A DNA stretch of 64,000 bases, taken from NCBI GenBank assembly GCA_026874595.1, contig CM049310.1, positions 49,073,558 to 49,137,557 on the forward strand. Reading direction: 5' to 3'. Source of the DNA: Sipunculus nudus. Its lineage: Eukaryota > Annelida > Sipuncula > Golfingiida > Sipunculidae. The position numbers and the translations under genes are program-made. Under the pieces are notes generated by a model. It had not been told where the DNA came from and searched no databases. It was given only the letters and a program-made list of their open reading frames with translations. Every line of letters begins with the position of its first letter. Position 1 is the stretch's first letter. Positions 58,072 through 64,000 of this stretch are shown here, in pieces.

Positions 58072-61000
58072 TTAAGAAGAGCTTTGGTCTTAGCTTCATA
58101 GTCACAGTCTGGGCACTTGAGCTGTTTCTTGTGTACATTATCTTCATGCCATGCCAGTGCCTGCTTGGTCTGGAAGGAGCTTCCACACTGGGAGCACTCA
58201 TGCTTAGGTTTCCCATGTATCAAGTCCATATGGTCCATCAATTTGGAGTACTTACGGTACTGCCTCCCACATTTGGTGCACGAGTATGCTTCTTGTGACG
58301 ATAAACTCTCTTTTCTTTCATTTAAAGGTGCAATAGAGTTATGCTTGGACACATAGTGTTGTCGCATCTGAGTCCAGGAATCAAACTCCTTCTTGTCAGA
58401 GTCTTGGCAAAACAAGCAGAAGAATTTATTATCTCGGTGAGATTTAGTATGAGCATTGTAAAAGTGAAATTCACGGAACACAATATGGCAGTAGGGACAT
58501 CCATAGTTGCATTGTTTACCCTCTTTTTTCATATCACAGTCTTCTAAATGCACTTTCATGGCAGCCCATGAGAAGATTTTGCAGCCACAGTAGCTGCACT
58601 TGTAACGGTTACAGTAATGATACATACTGTGCTGATTCAATGTTTCTTTGTCTTCAAGTTGTAAACCACAGAGGTAACAACCAAACTCACCCTCACCATC
58701 AAAAAATGTCTTTTCATGTTTTTCCTTCATGTGTTTGAGGAAACAGAACCACCGACAGCTGGAGAACTCAATGTCACACTCTGCACACTTTATATGTGCA
58801 GTCCCTTGCCTGTGTAATGTCATGTGATAATCTGAATGAGTTTTTGTGTCAAAGTGCTGACTGCACCCTGGATGTAGACAACACTGCACAACTTTGCCCA
58901 TGAGGACATATTTATGAGAAGAAGGCTTGTCAGGTTTCACACTCATAGGTTTAACAACCAGACTTTTCTTGATTTTTGTGGCAGGAGAGACTTCAGTTTT
59001 CTTCTTTTTTGGTTTGTTAATAGGTTTAACCACTTTCGGTTTTACAGGTGGCAGCACCCTGGTATCAGCTGGAGGGAACATAAGATATTGAGGGCCACAT
59101 GGGCTTGTTTCGTCCAATGGGAAAGCACCATATGTTGGTTCCATTAAAAACTGTTTATGTACATCAGCTGGAGGTGAGAGGACATGTTTTTTCATTGGCC
59201 TACCTCGCTTCTTTGGTATGCGTATTGGTTTATCCTTCAAACCTTGCTGTGTGCGTTTCGCGTTGATTTTCTTGATCTTCTTCACCAGACTTGCCAGTTT
59301 CATTCCTTTCTGTGCATGGGATTTTATCATCGGCACTTTGCACCGTTTAACACCTGACCTCTTTGTTGGTGTGAGCGTTGATGTGTCCCCTTCTTCCTTT
59401 TCTTCACTCATTTCCTCTTCCCCCTGATTTGCTGATTCATCACTTTTTTCTTTATCTCCATTATCTGCTAACAAATCACTGTTACTGTCAACAGATGGTG
59501 ATGATACTCTATCCTCAGTTGACGGGGCATGCCTCAGTTTTGAAGGCTTAGATTTTCTATTTCTCTTCTTAGCAGGCTCATTTGGAGTTGACGAGTCCAT
59601 CTCAGAGAGTGATCGCTTTGGTGCTACCTGAGGTGGTGTCTGTGAAAATCTCAGGTTTGCAGGGATGTTTACAGGGATTATTTGCGACTTTCCGACCATA
59701 TTAAGAGATTGCTGATCCATGGGGACATTCACAGGCTGTATGTTCTGGAAAGCCGGCATTGATGAAGTCTGATACATAATAGGCACGGGATTCTGATAGA
59801 TGTTAGCTGCTGGAAGTAGCTGGTTACCTACGAGTGGCAATGGCTGCAAGTAGCTTCCAGGGGGCTGTGATATGAATCTTGACTGGGGAGCGAATACTGG
59901 CTGTGCTGGTGATGGTGGGATAAAAGATCCCATGGTGTTCATATTTGAGGCTTGTGAAAGGCCAGAATTACGCAAATCGAAGAACATAGTCTTTTGCTGT
60001 GACAGACCAGGTGGGCCAGAGCCAGGGGGTTTGACGATTTCACCCAGTTCCACCCCTCCACTAGGCAAACCTGTAATCTGTCCAATCACACCGGTGGTTT
60101 GAGCACTTAGAACTGGAATACTATTTAATGGCTGCCCACCTAAAAGAGGCTGACTTGTCATGACTGAGGCTGTGCAGTTTGTGACTGGAACAGGACTGTT
60201 ATTACTGACAGCAGGCTGCAGACTTCTGACAACAGACTCCAGTCCACTGACATGAGAATTTACATTACTGACAACAGGCTGCTGGTTACTGCCAGCCGTC
60301 CCTCGACTTTTGACAACTGGCTGTTGACTGTTGGCAGATGCTTCTTGGCTGCTGACAGCAGGCTGATGGGCATTTGAGTCAGATCCTGATGAAGGGGCGG
60401 ATACCTCAGTTTGAGCATCAGGGGATTTACAGGTGGTGCCTTCCTTACTCTCTGCTGTATCATCTTTCTTACCAGGCTCAGAGCTAGTTTTGGAGCCTTG
60501 CAATGAAACAATTTCTCCCTTTGCATTTTTCAGCGGAGGAGGTGGTGGTATAACAACTGGACTTGGAATCACAGGTGCCAGCTTTGTATCATTAATTTTA
60601 GGGTAAATCATAGGCCCTTGATGACTCTTCTGTTTTATTTGAATGCTGACTGACTTTTGCCGGTGTGATGGCACATTCAGCGTCAGTGTTTGAGGTTGCA
60701 CGATTTTGAACTTATCGTCTCCCAACGGAACATACACCTTTGGTATTCCATCCTTCCATGGATCAAGGTTGTAGGTATCTTCCAAAGTGTATTTATCTAA
60801 AAAGACCACTTTCTGACTGTCTGGGTCAACCCCTACCAAGCGGACCAGAGATTTCTCGTCCTCCTTTCCTGGGTTATACACGACTGGAAACTTCGCACCA
60901 GGTTTACAGATAAGAGGTTGTGTGACATTCACCCCACACGGTATCAAAGAACTACTTGGTACATCACAAGTTTTTCCAGTCTTAATATCAATGACACTGC

Positions 61001-61550
61001 TTTTGTCTGTATCATCTTCTGAAACTGACACTTGAGTCCTTCCTTCTTTATTTGGTTCAAGATGATCCTTCTCTGTAGAATTTTTATGAATAATCCTGAC
61101 TGGATCTGTCTGGACAAGCACATTGTTTCCAGGTACCTTCCTAGGTGTTGCTTCAGTCTCACCTTCCAACATATCCATGATCTTATCTCTCAGCTTTTCA
61201 AAAGCCTCACAGAACGGATGAACTAATATAAATGCCAGGAAGCTCTGTATGTGCATGTACTTCTTACTTGACTCATCTTTGTATAGCCCTTTGAGGTGGA
61301 ATGTCTTCTCCAGGTCCATTATAACCTCCGCTGCTTCACCTCTCAGGGACTGGGGAAAGAACCCCAAGACATGTCGTACGCTGACATAGGTACAGTTCCT
61401 GAGATTTTTATCGAGAGCAATGGTGTCATGAGGATCCTTGGCTGAATACACTTTCCCCTCTGCCTCATCTAATATATACAGTGGTGTGCTGGACATAAAT
61501 GGCCATCCAAGCTTGTATTTGGTGGACCCCATACTGGCCAACTGGGATGC
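58072..61550 (-). CDS. Poly-zinc-finger nuclear protein, large exon (N-terminal domain, AT-hook, C2H2 fingers)
   Basis: A 3,479-nt exon after acceptor TATTTGTTTCAG (61553-61551), ending at donor CTTAA|GTGAGT. With the ATG at 61532 as residue 1, the full protein is 2,033 aa; a start in an upstream exon would add residues. Residues 1-130 form a compact unrecognised domain (YKLGWPFMSSTPLYILDEAE ... FLAFILVHPFCEAFEKLRDK). A long serine-, proline- and glutamine-rich region follows, then an AT-hook core in PKKRGRPMKK near residue 774. From about residue 880 come eight whole C2H2-type fingers and the first half of a ninth. Some are degenerate: finger 4 ends in cysteine and finger 6 has an enlarged loop. 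Twelve fingers plus an AT-hook imply sequence-specific DNA binding and a chromatin or transcription role. No orthologue name is assigned. Confidence 0.88.
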
Positions 61551-61553
61551 CTG

Positions 61554-62380
61554 AAACAAATAGGGATATATTTATTATAGAGCCTCGGTGTACATATCAC
61601 ATATGCCATAGAGATAAATATGTATGCACGCATGCAATAAATGATTACAAAACAGTAGGGGTGGAGACTGGAGAGATGTAGAAAAATACTGATAAAATCA
61701 ATTAATGCTAGAGGACGATACAGTAATCCATACACATATCTTGTAAAAAAACAAAGTATGTGAAGAAAACAAATATACGTATATGAGTTGTTGTGATCAA
61801 TTACCAGTTATGTTTTACTGTTAAACATTGAGAACAGTACACTGAAAGAAAGTATTGGAAACAAAGGCAAAGCAAAAGTGCATAATATGCCTATCTTAAT
61901 TTGTATGCCTTGTGAATTCTAACCTCATTAAATCAATATGAGTGAATTGGGGGAGCATAAAACATGTGAGAAACTGTATTGGTAAATATTTGTGAGTTTC
62001 ATGAATATTGAATATGAAGATATTTGGTAAGTCGTCAATGTTTCACCAAAGTCTGGTGACCCCTGACCTCATTAAATATATACTAGTAATTACCCGTGCT
62101 ACGCACAGTTTGGGGCGAATGCGACAATCCATACTATGGTATCGGAAATCCACTGGAAATCCGGAGATACTGAAAATCATATGATATATGTGTGGTGTTG
62201 TGGATAAAAATCTTTTGGAACAGCATTTGGAACATGTTTCGGAACAGCGTACAGTAACACACGGTCGCCCCAAGCCAGTGCCTAACATGTGGTCAGGGTC
62301 TTTGACAAATAGTCACCTACACGTGTACCATGTCACATGAGAAACTGATCAACAATATCAAATAGAAACATTGATGGCCA
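61554..62380. other. Upstream flank or first intron of the zinc-finger gene
   Basis: The acceptor at 61551 requires an upstream exon on the minus strand, but none was found. The first exon is either non-coding within 61.6-64 kb or outside the window. An unrecognised repeat-like patch around 62,085-62,290 (ACCCGTGCTACGCACAG, GAAATCCACTGGAAATCCGG) has no coding support. Confidence 0.4.
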
Positions 62381-62387
62381 TGACCAG

Positions 62388-62520
62388 GGGTGCATACAGG
62401 AATTAAGAATGGGGGGGGGGGGGGAGACTCACATTGCGAGGCGTGAAGCCGAGGGGGGAGGAATTGTATGGGGTGTAACCACCCCTCCCCATCCAAGGTG
62501 TAGAAATTTTTTGAAAAGGT
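62388..62520. repeat. Repeat fragment with CAGGGGTGCATACAGG end
   Basis: Begins CAGGGGTGCATACAGG, has a G-run at 62,412-62,425 and GCGAGGCGTGAAGCCGAGG, in the style of the CAGGGGCGGATCC elements but not the same family internally. No right terminus was found, so the assignment as a DNA transposon fragment is tentative. Confidence 0.3.
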
Positions 62521-63420
62521 TTTTTTTTAGGTTGTAATTGTGCAATCTACGGTAGCTTAAATGCATTATAAAGCAGTACATACCTACATTGTAACTGGAA
62601 GCTTGACGGTGTACTATGAGTTTTTCTCCTGATTTTTTTTTGGTTAGGTCGAAAAAAGGGGGTGACTTATACCCAATAAGCATACATACTAAATGAAAGA
62701 ATATAAAGTCTTTAAAAACAACGAGTATTACATAAACATTATTGAAAAGGAGACGACATATGCATGTGAAAGAAACAAATACCAGTACAAACATATCAAA
62801 TTTACATTTTTAATAGGAATTTTACATTTGTAAATGCAGTTATGAGAAAAGATCTCAATTTTTAGAACATCTTAAGTCAACATTATGTGTTTACAACTTT
62901 GGTGGTTCCGCTCCACACGTGTACATATCACACTGTACCAACCATGACATGAATTTGGTTAACATTTTCTTTAAATCTGTTACATAGTAGGCCTACATAT
63001 GCATATGTTGGTGAATATTTGTGAAGGACCTCAATCGCATTTAAGGCACCAGGCTCTCTGCGACCGTGTGCGACTGTTTAACCATAACAGATTCCTGCGA
63101 CCCGGAAGATGTGCATTCAAGCATAAAAGGTGTGATGGGAGTCGCAGGAAGGAGCCCTCTTCATGCGAACCTCCCCCTCCCCCTCAGTCGCAGGAAGACC
63201 ATCAAAACAATTCTTTCAAAGATCCCCCTTTTGAAAAGAGATCGCTGATGTGGATTATTTCGGGCCAGTCACTGTGAAATGTACAAAAGCCCAGTTAGAG
63301 CCCCCGGAGTAAAACACTGTCCCGCCATCACACACTCTATGGCCTATGTGTTTCCGGGCTAGAAGACACAAAGAAAAGAGGCGCCAGTGGGGGAGGCCAT
63401 GGGGAGCAATTATTAAAATT

Positions 63421-63864
63421 AGGTTTTTTCTTAATTTCTCAAAGGAACGAAGTCACAAAGACCCAGTTTTTCGGCTTGGTAGGAGACCTTGGGGACATCT
63501 AACATTATGCCGAATTTTGGATTTCAAAACGTGCCACATCTAAAAATGGATCAATTTTTAATTAAATCAGAATTTTAAAATCTGTCAATATAATTCTGTA
63601 AAAAGATGATTGATAATGTAGCTACCAGTGACTGTGTGGAAAGGATATGCTCAACATTTTTAGCTCAGCTGACTATAAGTCATCTGAGCTATAGTCGTGG
63701 TCCATTGTCTGTCCGTCTGTCCGTCCGTAGATGTGGCACGTTTTGAAACCGTAGGACCTAGAAATCCAAAATTCAGCATAATGTTAGATGTCCCTAAGAT
63801 CTCCTACCAAGCTGAAAACTGGGTCTTTGCGACTTCGTTCCTTTGAGAAATTAAGGAAAAACCT
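63421..63864. repeat. Inverted repeat with ~120-bp arms
   Basis: The left arm (63421-63541) and right arm (63730-63864) are near-complementary over their whole length. Shared phrases include TTAATTTCTCAAAGGAACGA, AAAGACCCAGTTTT, GGACATCTAACATTATG and AAAACGTGCCACATCT. The right arm has about 17 extra bases (around CCTAGAAATCC). The 188-bp loop carries TTTTAGCTCAGCTGACTATA and GTCCGTCTGTCCGTCCG, shared with 23.4 kb. It would form a long hairpin in RNA or single-stranded DNA. Confidence 0.85.
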
Positions 63865-64000
63865 CAATTTTTTATTTAAATCCTATTTTTACACTTCAGG
63901 ACTGCCTAATATCAAAACCACTCATCTGTTTTTCCTCATATTTACCATAAATATTCCTCTATATAGTTCCTATGTACATGCCAAAAATTAAGTCTGTAAA

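Overview
The window is eukaryotic nuclear DNA: AT-rich, with long introns bounded by GT-AG sites, polyadenylation signals, many microsatellites, SINE/LINE/MITE-type repeats and satellite-like arrays. Gene structure and repeat style point to a marine lophotrochozoan invertebrate, most likely a mollusc. That placement is inferred from general resemblance, not from a search.

Layout. (1) 1-3.9 kb: repeats only (a degenerate tandem duplication, a GTACAG hexamer block, CT and TA runs, a tRNA-derived SINE, one MITE). (2) 3.9-10.4 kb, minus strand: a complete-looking nuclear receptor of the NR2E group. Six coding exons join in frame to 562 aa, with a two-zinc DNA-binding domain, a ligand-binding-domain fold and a C-terminal helix 12. 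A CCAAT-rich promoter candidate with a 5' splice donor lies at 16.76-17.0 kb and could supply a non-coding first exon; high-complexity blocks near 13, 14.5 and 18.3 kb may be regulatory. (3) 17-29.9 kb: no gene seen; MITEs, 51-bp minisatellites and simple repeats. (4) 30.3-34.8 kb, plus strand: a five-exon gene for a 110-aa two-helix membrane protein resembling TMEM141. (5) 37.0-42.4 kb, minus strand: two isolated candidate exons of an unrecognised gene (a TATA-associated first exon, and a cysteine-rich terminal exon with a polyadenylation signal). Between them lies a decayed L1/Tx1-type LINE. (6) 47.0-61.55 kb, minus strand: a large poly-zinc-finger nuclear protein of about 2,030 aa, four certain exons plus a possible 33-nt microexon; its first exon is missing or non-coding. 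Its 5.4-kb intron carries an array of ~288-bp units packed with nuclear-receptor-type DR1 sites, then a second ~279-bp array; both arrays end in related hairpins. (7) 61.6-64 kb: repeats, including a 120-bp inverted repeat.

There is no operon logic. The three recognisable genes are unrelated in function: a transcription factor, a small membrane protein and a zinc-finger regulator. The most notable items are the DR1-rich intronic array, the two hairpins that keep pairing despite different stem sequences, three MITE copies with exact 5-bp target duplications, two zinc fingers split by introns at the identical position, and the candidate novel gene around the LINE.
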